From: Opitutales bacterium
GTDB taxonomy: Bacteria; Verrucomicrobiota; Verrucomicrobiia; Opitutales; Oceanipulchritudinaceae
Direction of reading: 5' to 3'
Assembly (NCBI GenBank): GCA_016932335.1
Contig: JAFGCZ010000012.1
Span: 1 to 64,000, forward strand
Length of the DNA stretch: 64,000 nt
The position numbers and the translations under genes were made by a program. Shown here piece by piece: positions 1 to 7,529 of this stretch (position 1 is its first letter; each line of letters begins with the position of its first letter). The notes under the pieces were generated by a model that had not been told where the DNA came from, did not search any database, and saw nothing but the letters and a program-made list of their open reading frames with translations.

Positions 1-648
1 AATATGGATAATCGTGGATACAAAGCCTATTTTACTGATAAAAGTGGTAATAAATATAACTTTGAATCGTATAATCCATTGACGAATATGGAAGTATATT
101 CTTACTTTGATGGATCGATCAACTACTATCCTGATAAGGAGAAATTTCCTAGTAGAGTGGGTTATCAATATAATAAAAGTGATAGGGTTGCTGTATTTTA
201 TGATGCAAATGAAATGAAGTGTGATGTCGATGAATGGAGGAAAATGGGAATTGCAGCTGTTGAAAAAGGTGACAGCTTTTGGAGTATCCAAAGGAAAATT
301 CTTGATTTCAATGATTTACGATCAGCATTTAGTTTTTACAATGATTTTGATATTATGATTTTTGAGGATCATGGTAGATCGACCGATGGTCGCTTAGGCA
401 TTACATGGGGAAAAGAGTCAATCAGTTATGATGATCCTCGATGGGGTAATGTTGTTTCTCGTCTTAAGCCCGGAGGTATTATCGTTTTCCATATATGTAA
501 TCTTGGTGCAGGAGAATACCCTCAGCAATTTTCTAATACATGGGATGTTAAGGTAATGGCATCCCCTAATTATTGTTATAGAAAAGTACCACATGATTTG
601 TCATCAACAGGGGTTAATAATTGGTGCTTATATGAAAAGAAGGAATGA
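1..648 (+). CDS. C-terminal part of an Rhs-type toxin; caspase-like domain (5' end outside window)
   Basis: The frame is open to the left edge, so this is read as the C-terminal end of a longer protein, probably an Rhs/YD-repeat toxin. The first in-window ATG is at 4. The visible ~215 residues are AT-rich. The second half has a hydrophobic strand ending in a His-Gly pair (DIMIFEDHGR), then about 40 residues later a second strand ending in Cys (IIVFHICNLGAGE). This His-Gly/Cys spacing is the catalytic dyad pattern of clan CD (caspase-like) peptidases. It is followed after one base by a secreted small protein and then by two clear orphan Rhs cassettes, which supports a toxin/immunity reading. 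The caspase assignment is inferred from pattern only; another alpha/beta fold is possible. Confidence 0.6.
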   Translation, partial: NMDNRGYKAYFTDKSGNKYNFESYNPLTNMEVYSYFDGSINYYPDKEKFPSRVGYQYNKSDRVAVFYDANEMKCDVDEWRKMGIAAVEKGDSFWSIQRKILDFNDLRSAFSFYNDFDIMIFEDHGRSTDGRLGITWGKESISYDDPRWGNVVSRLKPGGIIVFHICNLGAGEYPQQFSNTWDVKVMASPNYCYRKVPHDLSSTGVNNWCLYEKKE

Positions 649-649
649 T

Positions 650-1162
650 ATGAAACGTATGCTTTTTATATTTATTGTTTTTATAGTGATACATAAAATA
701 GCTGTATGTGATGATAGTTTGAGTATGGATATATCTCAGTCTTGTTATTATGATTATGTAAATGATCAGATTGTGATGAATGTTTATCCATATCTTTCAA
801 ATTGTGGCGAATCAGAAATCAGAGTTGCGAGACAACCGAAGGGCGAGTCTCGTGGTCAGTATCCGCATGGTATTAATTATAGCTATGGATTTTGGGTTCA
901 TAAATATAATGGATCTATTTTAGTAGAATCTGAGAGTGATTTTTCTATTGTTAACTTGAAGCCTGGTGATGTGACGGAGCTCCCTTCTTATGAAATCTTG
1001 ATTAATGATGAGGATGATCTTCCACCACATAGGAACATTATAGTAGATTATTTTGTAAGTCCAGAATTTGGCAATGAATTGAATGTTTGGAGTGGTGACT
1101 TGCAAATTATAGTGCCGATAAAGATTCCTGATCTATTTTATAATGAATTAAATAATAAATAG
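650..1162 (+). CDS. Secreted small protein, candidate immunity protein to the upstream toxin
   Basis: A protein of 170 residues with an N-terminal signal peptide (MKRMLFIFIVFIVIHK, ending near VCDD). The start at 650 is chosen because it lies one base after the TGA of the toxin frame and has an AAGAAGGA ribosome site just upstream; an earlier in-frame start at 593 would lie inside the toxin gene. No family was recognised. The mature part looks like an all-beta periplasmic domain. Position directly behind a toxin C-terminus, the same AT-rich composition and export to the envelope fit an immunity protein guarding the periplasm. That function is inferred from context alone. Confidence 0.6.
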   Translation: MKRMLFIFIVFIVIHKIAVCDDSLSMDISQSCYYDYVNDQIVMNVYPYLSNCGESEIRVARQPKGESRGQYPHGINYSYGFWVHKYNGSILVESESDFSIVNLKPGDVTELPSYEILINDEDDLPPHRNIIVDYFVSPEFGNELNVWSGDLQIIVPIKIPDLFYNELNNK

Positions 1163-1194
1163 TTTTCTGGTCTAGTTTCTTCACTTTTAGGGAT

Positions 1195-1597
1195 GGCTCC
1201 TTCAATTTTAGAATCAGTAGAACGAACAGGCTGATAGACAGCAACTTTTAGAATCCTAAAAAAAGAACGCTTGATTACTCAATTTGTTCTTTGATAAATA
1301 CCCCAATTCCTTAGTGCCTTCACTGCTTCGTGTGAGGCTCTCTCATGTTATTCCCATTCGTGTGAATTTGTGTGCATTCGTGGTTCACAATCCGAAGACC
1401 CCACCGGCCTGGAGAACCCCTTCGGCTACTCCGGTCAGTTTACCGACGTGGAAACCGGTCTGGTCTACTACGGGCTGCGCTATTACAACCCCGAAACCGG
1501 CCGCTTCATCAACCGCGACCCCATCGGTCTGGCAGGTGGTCACAACCCCTATGCCTTTGTGGGCAACAACCCCATGAACGCATGGGATGTCCGGGGG
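1195..1597 (+). repeat. Rhs cassette direct repeat, copy 1
   Basis: About 400 bp that recur, with small indels, at 3337-3674. Both copies begin GGCTCCTTCAATTTTAGAAT, share the motif GTTCTTTGATAAAT and a GC-rich stretch encoding the Rhs core up to the conserved NAWDVRG, then diverge completely where the toxin domains start. This is the homology expected of orphan Rhs cassettes that can recombine with a main rhs gene. Confidence 0.85.
1354..1388 (+). repeat. Short degenerate tandem repeat (ATTCGTGTG / AATTTGTGTG / CATTCGTGG)
   Basis: Three near-identical 10-11 bp units stand in a row just before the Rhs core fragment. A decayed version (CCATTTGTGCCCATGTCCCTTCGTGG) occupies the same place in the second cassette near 3485-3511. 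I recall similar ATTCGTG-type dispersed repeats in other environmental genomes but cannot check this here. Confidence 0.5.
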
Positions 1598-2590
1598 ATG
1601 AAATTAATAGATCCAGATGGTGATGGAATGCATATTGATCCAGCAAATCCAGATTTGGATCCATTCTATATGGGGGGAGATGGAGGGTGGAGTGCCTTCT
1701 TACGTTATATTCAGTATATGCCATACTCTGAATATGATGATATTCCACAAGCATACGCCGTTGGCTTCCCAATGTACATCCCTTCAGGAACTGGAAATTC
1801 AGATAATGGTAACGAAGATGATGATAGCGACAAATGCAGAGAAGCCAAAGCAGCTTTGTCTGCGGCAAAAGCAATTTTAAGCTCTAAATATAACAAATAT
1901 GATAGTTCTCATGGTTGGAATAGTTTGAATAGAAAAGAAGTTGCTGACTTAGGGTTGAACTATGATATGTTCTCAGACCCGGAAACTGGCTTTTCAGCAC
2001 ATTTGCGCACTAACTCATCAGGTCAGTATTTATTATCTTTCGACGGAACTGATTTCACAAGTAAGGCCGGTCTTGAAACTGATTTTTACCAAAATCTCGG
2101 GGTTGAGAGCTCACATATGACAGGTTATGCTTTTGCTCCAAATATAGTTAATAGAGGCCAATATGATCAAGCGGCAGAGTTAAGCAGGCGAGCATACTCA
2201 ATTTTAGGAGACCGGTTAATACTAGCTGGAAATTCACTTGGAGCTGGTTTAGCCATTGTGGGTTCATCAGTTACTGGTGCTAAAGTATATGCGTTCAATA
2301 CAGCATCTGTTAATTCTGAAACAATTAGGAGAGTTGGTGGTAGCGTTGCAAAAATAAACGCTAGCGTTTATATCCACAATGGAGAATTACTAACCCATCT
2401 TCGAGGTAGCTCAAGTAGTTATATCGATTCCTCATTAAATATGAGAACAATAGGGACAGTCGTTCCATCACTAGGAAGTAAGGATCCATTTATGAATTTT
2501 GGATACCAATTAGTGGAAGCTGTTAAAAGACATGAAATTGATTCAATAATTGAACCATTGAAAGAAGAAGTAAAAAAACAATGCAATTAA
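1370..2590 (+). CDS. Orphan Rhs cassette: Rhs core fragment fused to a lipase-like toxin domain
   Basis: 406 codons from a GTG at 1370; no convincing ribosome site is seen, as expected for a silent cassette. Residues ~5-75 are the conserved Rhs-associated core (FGYSGQF, TGLVYYGLRYYNPETGRFI, NRDPIGLAGG, NAWDVRG). The rest is a variable toxin domain with a nucleophile-elbow motif GNSLGAGLA followed by VYAFNTASVN. Both are typical of class 3 lipase-like alpha/beta hydrolases, Ser of GNSLG being the likely nucleophile. GC content drops sharply after the core. The next gene overlaps its stop codon and encodes an ankyrin lipoprotein, the likely immunity partner. The lipase reading is good at motif level; substrate is unknown. 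Confidence 0.75.
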   Translation: MCIRGSQSEDPTGLENPFGYSGQFTDVETGLVYYGLRYYNPETGRFINRDPIGLAGGHNPYAFVGNNPMNAWDVRGMKLIDPDGDGMHIDPANPDLDPFYMGGDGGWSAFLRYIQYMPYSEYDDIPQAYAVGFPMYIPSGTGNSDNGNEDDDSDKCREAKAALSAAKAILSSKYNKYDSSHGWNSLNRKEVADLGLNYDMFSDPETGFSAHLRTNSSGQYLLSFDGTDFTSKAGLETDFYQNLGVESSHMTGYAFAPNIVNRGQYDQAAELSRRAYSILGDRLILAGNSLGAGLAIVGSSVTGAKVYAFNTASVNSETIRRVGGSVAKINASVYIHNGELLTHLRGSSSSYIDSSLNMRTIGTVVPSLGSKDPFMNFGYQLVEAVKRHEIDSIIEPLKEEVKKQCN

Positions 2591-3327
2591 ATAAAACCAT
2601 TATAAATAATATAAAAACATGTTTGTTTACTATTATTCTCATGTTCTTTTTAGGATGTAATGATTCTTCCTTAAGTAGACAGATAGAAATGAATTTTTCT
2701 AATAGCCTAAACCAACATCTTGTAATGGCTGCTTTTGAAGGTAAAACTATTGAAAGTTTTTTAGAAAAAGGAGCTGATCCCAACGCTTTGGGGAAAGATG
2801 GAACAACTCCTCTTTTTTGGGCAGTATACGGGAATCAATTTAATAGCTTTAAAACACTTCTAAAATATGGAGCAAACCCTAATTTTTCTAGGCTTGAAGG
2901 TCGTTCAATTTTAGCATTATGCGCGGCTAATCCAAATAGCTCATTCTTAGAAGAAGCTTTAGATAATGGAGGTGAACCCAATACGCCTTATCATAGATCA
3001 CATATTACACCTATAAACGATGCTATTATATTTCAAAATTATAATAACTTAGAAATTTTAGTGGAGTCAGGCGCAGATATTAATCACCAGACGACTTTTA
3101 CTGAAACTCCCTTACTAGAATGTATGTATTCCGCAAACTATAAAGCCGCTGTTTATTTGTTACAAAATGGAGCAGACCCTGCCATTATTTGTAAAGGAGG
3201 ATACTCTTTTTTAGATAAAGTAAATGATAGTTTTGTTGGAGAAGACACCCCAGCATATTCATGGAAGCAAAAAACAATAAAATGGCTTATAGACCATGGT
3301 TATGAGGTTAAAGGAGTGAATAAATAA
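2581..3327 (+). CDS. Ankyrin-repeat lipoprotein, candidate immunity protein
   Basis: 248 residues. The N-terminus has a lipoprotein signal with a lipobox (MFFLGC), so the protein should be anchored in a membrane facing the periplasm. From residue ~45 there are ankyrin repeats: AAFEGKTIESFLEKGADPNA, a second ending KYGANPNF, one with LVESGADINHQ and one with LLQNGADPA. Its ATG overlaps the stop region of the lipase-toxin gene by 10 bases (ATGCAATTAA), implying translational coupling. Ankyrin-repeat proteins are known immunity partners in polymorphic toxin systems; that role here is inferred from position and export. Confidence 0.75.
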   Translation: MQLNKTIINNIKTCLFTIILMFFLGCNDSSLSRQIEMNFSNSLNQHLVMAAFEGKTIESFLEKGADPNALGKDGTTPLFWAVYGNQFNSFKTLLKYGANPNFSRLEGRSILALCAANPNSSFLEEALDNGGEPNTPYHRSHITPINDAIIFQNYNNLEILVESGADINHQTTFTETPLLECMYSANYKAAVYLLQNGADPAIICKGGYSFLDKVNDSFVGEDTPAYSWKQKTIKWLIDHGYEVKGVNK

Positions 3328-3336
3328 TTACACCCA

Positions 3337-3674
3337 GGCTCCTTCAATTTTAGAATCAGTAGAACGAACAAGCTGATTGACAGCAACTTTTAGAATCCTA
3401 AAAAAAGAAAGCTTGAATGCTCAATTAGTTCTTTGATAAATACCCCAATCCCTTAGCTGCTTCGTGTGAGCCTTCCTAGTCACTCCCATTTGTGCCCATG
3501 TCCCTTCGTGGTTCACAATCCGAAGACCCCACCGGCCTGGTCTACTACGGGCTGCGTTACTACAACCCCGAAACCGGCCGCTTCATCAACCGCGACCCCA
3601 TTGGTCTGGCAGGTGTACACAACCTCTATGCCATTGTGGGCAACAACCCCATGAACGCATGGGATGTCCGAGGG
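3337..3674 (+). repeat. Rhs cassette direct repeat, copy 2 (internal 51-bp deletion)
   Basis: Second copy of the 1195-1597 repeat. It lacks 51 bp inside the Rhs core: copy 1 runs CCGGCCTGG, 51 bases, then TCTACTACGG, while copy 2 joins CCGGCCTGG directly to TCTACTACGG. The missing segment ends in CCGGTCTGG, so the loss looks like an in-frame slip between 9-bp near-repeats. Confidence 0.85.
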
Positions 3675-4742
3675 CTTCAGAGTAATGTGGAGAATAATGG
3701 CTTCTATATTTTTAAGACAAATGATCCATCAGTTGATAATCCGTATATTGTTTGGGATGCATCTGATCTTGCTGCTTGGGGTTTAACATCTGCTCCGTCT
3801 CAAATAAATATGGGTAGGATAGGTTCAAGTGTAAATGAGGATCCCTCTGCGCTTGGTGCTATTCCATATTATTATGTCTCTTCTTATTCGGGGTCCACGA
3901 TAAGTGAATTGTTTACCGATGCAGATTACAGTTACATGAATTTTGGTAACTATGATTCTGCATATAATTGTCGGGCGCCAGATTTACAACCTCGCTGGGA
4001 TTTAATAGCGCTTCTTGCCAGCCCCTATACCACCGACGCTGATATTGAAAAATGGCTCAGGAATAACGGATTTCCTGTCGGAAATAGCTCGAAGAGTTCC
4101 GACTCTTCCAAGGAGGTCACCCAGCCCGATAAAGAAAAGGATGTTTCCCCGGAATTCTCGGATGGTTTTATTGGTGATTCTTCAAATCCTCAGATAGCTA
4201 CTAGTGATGAAGTATTTGTGGATCGTTATCAAATATCAGGGGATAGTGCTTTACATGGTTATTCTGGAATTGATGGAGATTGCCTTTATGTTGCTATTAC
4301 AGAGCTCTTGATATACAACAAAACAATAAAAATTTATGAGCCTGATGATTATAGTGTTGTTCGGAGATTACGGTTGAATATTGAAATGGGGAGGCCACCT
4401 GCAAGCCTAAATAGTAGAGGTGTTTCTAACGATAATGTTAGTTTTGTGTTTGAAGCAGCAGAAACGGAATATGGTGTCAGCTTTTTAACTAATAGCTATA
4501 ATAGTTTAACAGATGCCCTATTTGCTCAACAGAAACTAGGAAAGCCTTCGGTGTTCATTTTTAAAGGACATGCAATGGCTATTTTTTACAATGCTAAGAT
4601 GGGTTACTATGAGGTTTCGAATGCAACAGTGTCTCCTGTTGTGAAATTTACTTTAGAGGACGTCGATGAAGATGAGATTTATTTGTATAATCGTATTTTT
4701 AGATTTGATAAAACAACCCCTGTTTATTCAATTAAGGATTAA
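3492..4742 (+). CDS. Orphan Rhs cassette: short Rhs core fragment fused to a papain/OTU-like cysteine protease domain
   Basis: 416 codons from GTG 3492 (an ATG lies at 3498). Residues ~8-60 are Rhs core (TGLVYYGLRYYNPETGRF, NRDPIGLAGV, NAWDVRG), shortened by the 51-bp deletion. A long variable linker follows. The last ~170 residues hold GIDGDCLYVAI (Cys at the start of a helix), then GHAMAIFYNAKMGYYEVSNA. This Cys...His...Asn order and the DGDCLYVAI motif resemble OTU and papain-like peptidases. The downstream gene starts 3 bases after the stop and encodes an exported protein, the probable immunity factor. The catalytic reading is inferred from motifs. Confidence 0.7.
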   Translation: MPMSLRGSQSEDPTGLVYYGLRYYNPETGRFINRDPIGLAGVHNLYAIVGNNPMNAWDVRGLQSNVENNGFYIFKTNDPSVDNPYIVWDASDLAAWGLTSAPSQINMGRIGSSVNEDPSALGAIPYYYVSSYSGSTISELFTDADYSYMNFGNYDSAYNCRAPDLQPRWDLIALLASPYTTDADIEKWLRNNGFPVGNSSKSSDSSKEVTQPDKEKDVSPEFSDGFIGDSSNPQIATSDEVFVDRYQISGDSALHGYSGIDGDCLYVAITELLIYNKTIKIYEPDDYSVVRRLRLNIEMGRPPASLNSRGVSNDNVSFVFEAAETEYGVSFLTNSYNSLTDALFAQQKLGKPSVFIFKGHAMAIFYNAKMGYYEVSNATVSPVVKFTLEDVDEDEIYLYNRIFRFDKTTPVYSIKD

Positions 4743-4745
4743 TAT

Positions 4746-5387
4746 ATGAAATCTATTGTTTTTGCATCCTTTCTATTTATGTTTTGCCTAAACTCTTATT
4801 CTGATGAATTGGATGAATCCAATTATTCATATGAATCATATCGTGATCACTATGTCTCGGAAATGTTTCTAGGGAAAGTGGATTTTATCCCAGATGGATC
4901 ATGTTATCGTTTTATGTACGATACAGGGATGCAAGAAATATGTCTGAATGGCGATTTAGGTGGATTGAATCTCTTTTTATCTAATTCAATAAAGGATCCT
5001 GTTTTAGCTGCTAAATTTATTGATGATAGGTTTTTAATGATGTTGGTTTGGGTTTTTTCAAAAGATAAAATGCTAATTTATGAAGAGAATTCAGAGTCCG
5101 TTGATTTTTTCTCGAGACTTATTTATTATAAGCATATTGAGTCAGATCTAGATGATGTTACTGAAGAATCAATTCATGATGTTTTTGAAAATATAGTTAA
5201 AAATCCGGAGCTGATTATCGAAGAATCCGGAACATGGTCAGCCTCATTTTATGCTATTGATTTTCTTGGAGGGGTTGAGTATTGGGAATGCGATGGAATC
5301 GTTTTTCCGCTACAAATACTAAGTATAAAAAGAACATCGGTTATTCCTGTGGGTCGATATTATCCTGATCCTATTTCTGCAGAGTAG
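4746..5387 (+). CDS. Secreted protein, candidate immunity protein of the third toxin
   Basis: 213 residues with a clear signal peptide (MKSIVFASFLFMFCLNSYS, cleavage near SYS/DEL). No known family was recognised; the mature part is acidic and likely globular. It starts 3 bases after the stop of the papain/OTU-like toxin cassette and shares its low GC, so it is read as that toxin's immunity protein. It is the last intact gene of the Rhs region. Confidence 0.6.
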   Translation: MKSIVFASFLFMFCLNSYSDELDESNYSYESYRDHYVSEMFLGKVDFIPDGSCYRFMYDTGMQEICLNGDLGGLNLFLSNSIKDPVLAAKFIDDRFLMMLVWVFSKDKMLIYEENSESVDFFSRLIYYKHIESDLDDVTEESIHDVFENIVKNPELIIEESGTWSASFYAIDFLGGVEYWECDGIVFPLQILSIKRTSVIPVGRYYPDPISAE

Positions 5388-5446
5388 TGTTCATATAGGC
5401 TTTTTTTTAGTAGGTAGATTTTTTTGAAAATATTAGCTGTATGATT

Positions 5447-5468
5447 CCCCCCCCCCCACACACACACA
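5447..5468. repeat. Homopolymeric C tract followed by (AC)n
   Basis: Eleven consecutive C (5447-5457) run directly into five AC dinucleotides plus A. It is intergenic, between the last immunity gene and the prepilin remnant. Such tracts are prone to slippage and may mark a recombination or sequencing-sensitive point. Confidence 0.85.
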
Positions 5469-5512
5469 TTTCACCTTGCCTGTCGCGTAAAACAGCCCAA
5501 AAGTAACGGAGT

Positions 5513-5584
5513 ATGAAATCTACCCCATTCAGTAGTGCGCGCGGATTCAGCCTGATCGAAATGCTCGTGATGATCGCAGGGTAG
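5513..5584 (+). pseudogene. Truncated type IV prepilin-like N-terminus
   Basis: A 23-codon ORF with an upstream AACGGAG ribosome-like site. It encodes a charged leader followed by ARGFSLIEMLVMIAG and a TAG stop. The G-FSLIEMLV motif is the prepilin peptidase cleavage site and start of the hydrophobic N-helix of type IV pilin/pseudopilin proteins, with the conserved Glu at +5. The rest of the gene is missing: the frame stops where the hydrophobic helix should continue, and the following bases resemble the Rhs cassette boundary motif. It is therefore probably a remnant left by recombination. Confidence 0.65.
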
Positions 5585-5831
5585 AGCAGCACCTCTTTGT
5601 TCTTTGATAAATCTCTCGCCTGGTGATTTTACTTCTTGGCGTTAGGTTTTTTTGATGCTTTAATTCTGCAAATTCGTATCCGTTTTCGATTTGCATGAAT
5701 TCTCTTTTTGTCCACTTTTTTGTTTCGCGCTAGAGTGTAATTACCGGATTGCTTATTCCCTTTGAAGGCTTTGTTGATCAGTGCTTTCATTACACTTTGC
5801 GCGGGTTATTATTGCCCCATCAAGTTATCAC

Positions 5832-7409
5832 ATGAAATACAAGAAAACACTCCTTTTACTATCGGCCCTATGTTCCATTACACCTATGGGTATGGCGGTA
5901 GAATGTGCCACAAATCCCACTATCTACGCGGATATGCCCGATGCCTCCATTGTAAGGGTTGGCGATTTCTATTACATGAGCAGTACCACCATGCACATGG
6001 CTCCGGGGGTACCCATCATGAAATCGAATGATTTGGTTAACTGGAAAATCGTTTCCTATGCCTACGATACTCTGGCCGATACAGATGAACTTAATCTGCT
6101 TAATGGTAAGAACGACTATGCTCGAGGCTCTTGGGCCAGTAGCTTGCGTTACCACGATGGCGTTTTCTATGTATCTACTTTTTCCAATTCTACCGGCAAG
6201 ACACACGTCTATTCAACCAGCGATCCCGAACGCGATCCCTGGAAGGCCATCGTGTTTTCGCCCAAGCTTTACGATAATTCCTTGTTTTTTGATGACGATG
6301 GCCGTGTCTACATGATTAATGGCCACGGGATTATTAAAATCACCGAACTTCTACCCGATCTTTCTGGTGTCAAACCAGGAGGGGTGGATCAGGTGATTGT
6401 CGAAAATGCAAATGCACTGTTTGAAGAAGATCTGATTGGTCTTCCTGCTGAAGGTTCGCAATTATTCAAGATCAATGGTAAATACTACCTCTTCAACATT
6501 GCCTCTCCTGGAAGCCATTGGTCGAGAACGGTCTTTGTCCATCGTGCCGATAAGATTACAGGCCCATACGAGGGGCGCATTGCTTTTCAGGATCGTGGAA
6601 TTGCCCAAGGCGGGTTGGTGGAGACTCCATCAGGGGACTGGTATGCCTATCTTTTTCAGGATACCGGAGCTGTCGGGCGTCTTCCCTGGCTGGTTCCCGT
6701 CACATGGGAAAACGGCTGGCCGGTGATCGGGCAGGGGGGTACGGCTCCTCAGGCGCTGCCAAAACTTCCGGCTAACAAAAGTCTCATTCCCGATATTGTT
6801 AATTCTGACGAGTTCAACTATGTGCAGGAAACCTCGTCTCTTCCACTTGTCTGGCAGTGGAATCATAACCCTCAAGACAGCTATTGGAGTCTTTCCGCCC
6901 GACCCGGTTACCTGCGCCTGACTACCGACCGGGTGGATACAGATTTCCTAACTACCCACAATACGCTCACTCAACGTACCTTTGGCCCTGTATGTAGTGG
7001 CACTACTCTGCTCGATACCGCCCAGATGCAAGAGGGCGACTTTGCTGGCCTTGGTCTACTGCAGAAACTCTACGGCCTTATCGGCGTCAAAATCGAGCAC
7101 GGGCAGCCTGTCCTTCTTATGGTCAACGCCCAAGAGGAGATACCGGTGGATGTCGAGCGCGTTCCCCTGCCGGGCAATAAAGTCTACCTTAAGGTCGAAT
7201 GCGATTTTCGCGATCTGGTAGATACGGCCCATTTCTTTTATAGTCTAGACGGAGACCAATGGAAGCCTTTTGGAGACACCTTGCAGATGCAGTACACCAT
7301 GCCCCATTTTATGGGATACCGCTTTGCTCTCTTCAACTATGCTACGCTGACACCGGGTGGTTCTGCCGATTTCGACTTCTTTCATATCTCAGAACACATT
7401 ACGAAGTAA
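5832..7409 (+). CDS. Secreted GH43 glycosidase (beta-xylosidase/alpha-L-arabinofuranosidase type)
   Basis: 525 residues from ATG 5832, chosen because a signal peptide follows it (MKYKKTLLLLSALCSITPMG, cleavage near MAVECA). Residues ~30-325 form the five-bladed GH43 propeller. The candidate catalytic residues are the general-base Asp in MPDASIVRVGDFYYMS, a modulator Asp near FFDDDGRVYM and the general-acid Glu in PAEGSQLFKINGKYY. Residues ~335-525 are a beta-sandwich like the C-terminal domain of GH43 xylosidases. It probably trims arabinose or xylose side chains or oligosaccharides outside the inner membrane. It is convergent with the TonB receptor gene and part of the arabinan locus. Exact specificity cannot be told from sequence. 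Confidence 0.88.
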   Translation: MKYKKTLLLLSALCSITPMGMAVECATNPTIYADMPDASIVRVGDFYYMSSTTMHMAPGVPIMKSNDLVNWKIVSYAYDTLADTDELNLLNGKNDYARGSWASSLRYHDGVFYVSTFSNSTGKTHVYSTSDPERDPWKAIVFSPKLYDNSLFFDDDGRVYMINGHGIIKITELLPDLSGVKPGGVDQVIVENANALFEEDLIGLPAEGSQLFKINGKYYLFNIASPGSHWSRTVFVHRADKITGPYEGRIAFQDRGIAQGGLVETPSGDWYAYLFQDTGAVGRLPWLVPVTWENGWPVIGQGGTAPQALPKLPANKSLIPDIVNSDEFNYVQETSSLPLVWQWNHNPQDSYWSLSARPGYLRLTTDRVDTDFLTTHNTLTQRTFGPVCSGTTLLDTAQMQEGDFAGLGLLQKLYGLIGVKIEHGQPVLLMVNAQEEIPVDVERVPLPGNKVYLKVECDFRDLVDTAHFFYSLDGDQWKPFGDTLQMQYTMPHFMGYRFALFNYATLTPGGSADFDFFHISEHITK

Positions 7410-7435
7410 GCATTCGCTTTATTCACTTTTACTGG

Positions 7436-7468
7436 CACCGGGCAGCTTTTGCTCCCGGTGTCTTTTTA
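7436..7468 (+). terminator. Rho-independent terminator of the GH43 gene
   Basis: The stem CACCGGG/CCCGGTG, with an inner AGC/GCT pairing, is followed by TCTTTTTATT. It lies 27 bases after the GH43 stop. Confidence 0.85.
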
Positions 7469-7476
7469 TTGCACAG

Positions 7477-7501
7477 AAAAGGCCACCCTTAATGGATGGC
7501 C
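7477..7501 (-). terminator. Probable terminator of the TonB receptor gene
   Basis: Read on the minus strand, a GGCCATCC/GGGTGGCC stem (one mismatch) is followed by TTTTC, 29 bases beyond the receptor stop codon. Confidence 0.6.
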
Positions 7502-7529
7502 TTAACTATCAAACTTCTTAGCAAAAAAC

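Larger units (their letters stand above)
5388..5831. other. Gene-poor spacer between the Rhs region and the arabinan locus
   Basis: 444 bases with no intact gene. It holds a run of 11 C followed by (AC)5 at 5447-5468, a truncated prepilin-like ORF at 5513-5584, and at 5596-5612 a copy of the TTTGTTCTTTGATAAAT motif that also sits in both Rhs cassette repeats (1284-1299 and 3428-3441). The right half carries the presumed promoter of the following GH43 gene, but no clear hexamers were found. Confidence 0.6.

Noticed and set aside
1284-1577. Short overlapping frames within the Rhs core region (1284-1577, 1372-1623, 3466-3654)
   Set aside because: They are alternate frames of the Rhs core; only the frame carrying YYGLRYYNPETGRF and NRDPIGLAG has homology.
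5407-5592. Minus-strand frame across the C11/AC tract
   Set aside because: Low-complexity translation (GGGG run) and antisense to the prepilin motif; no support.
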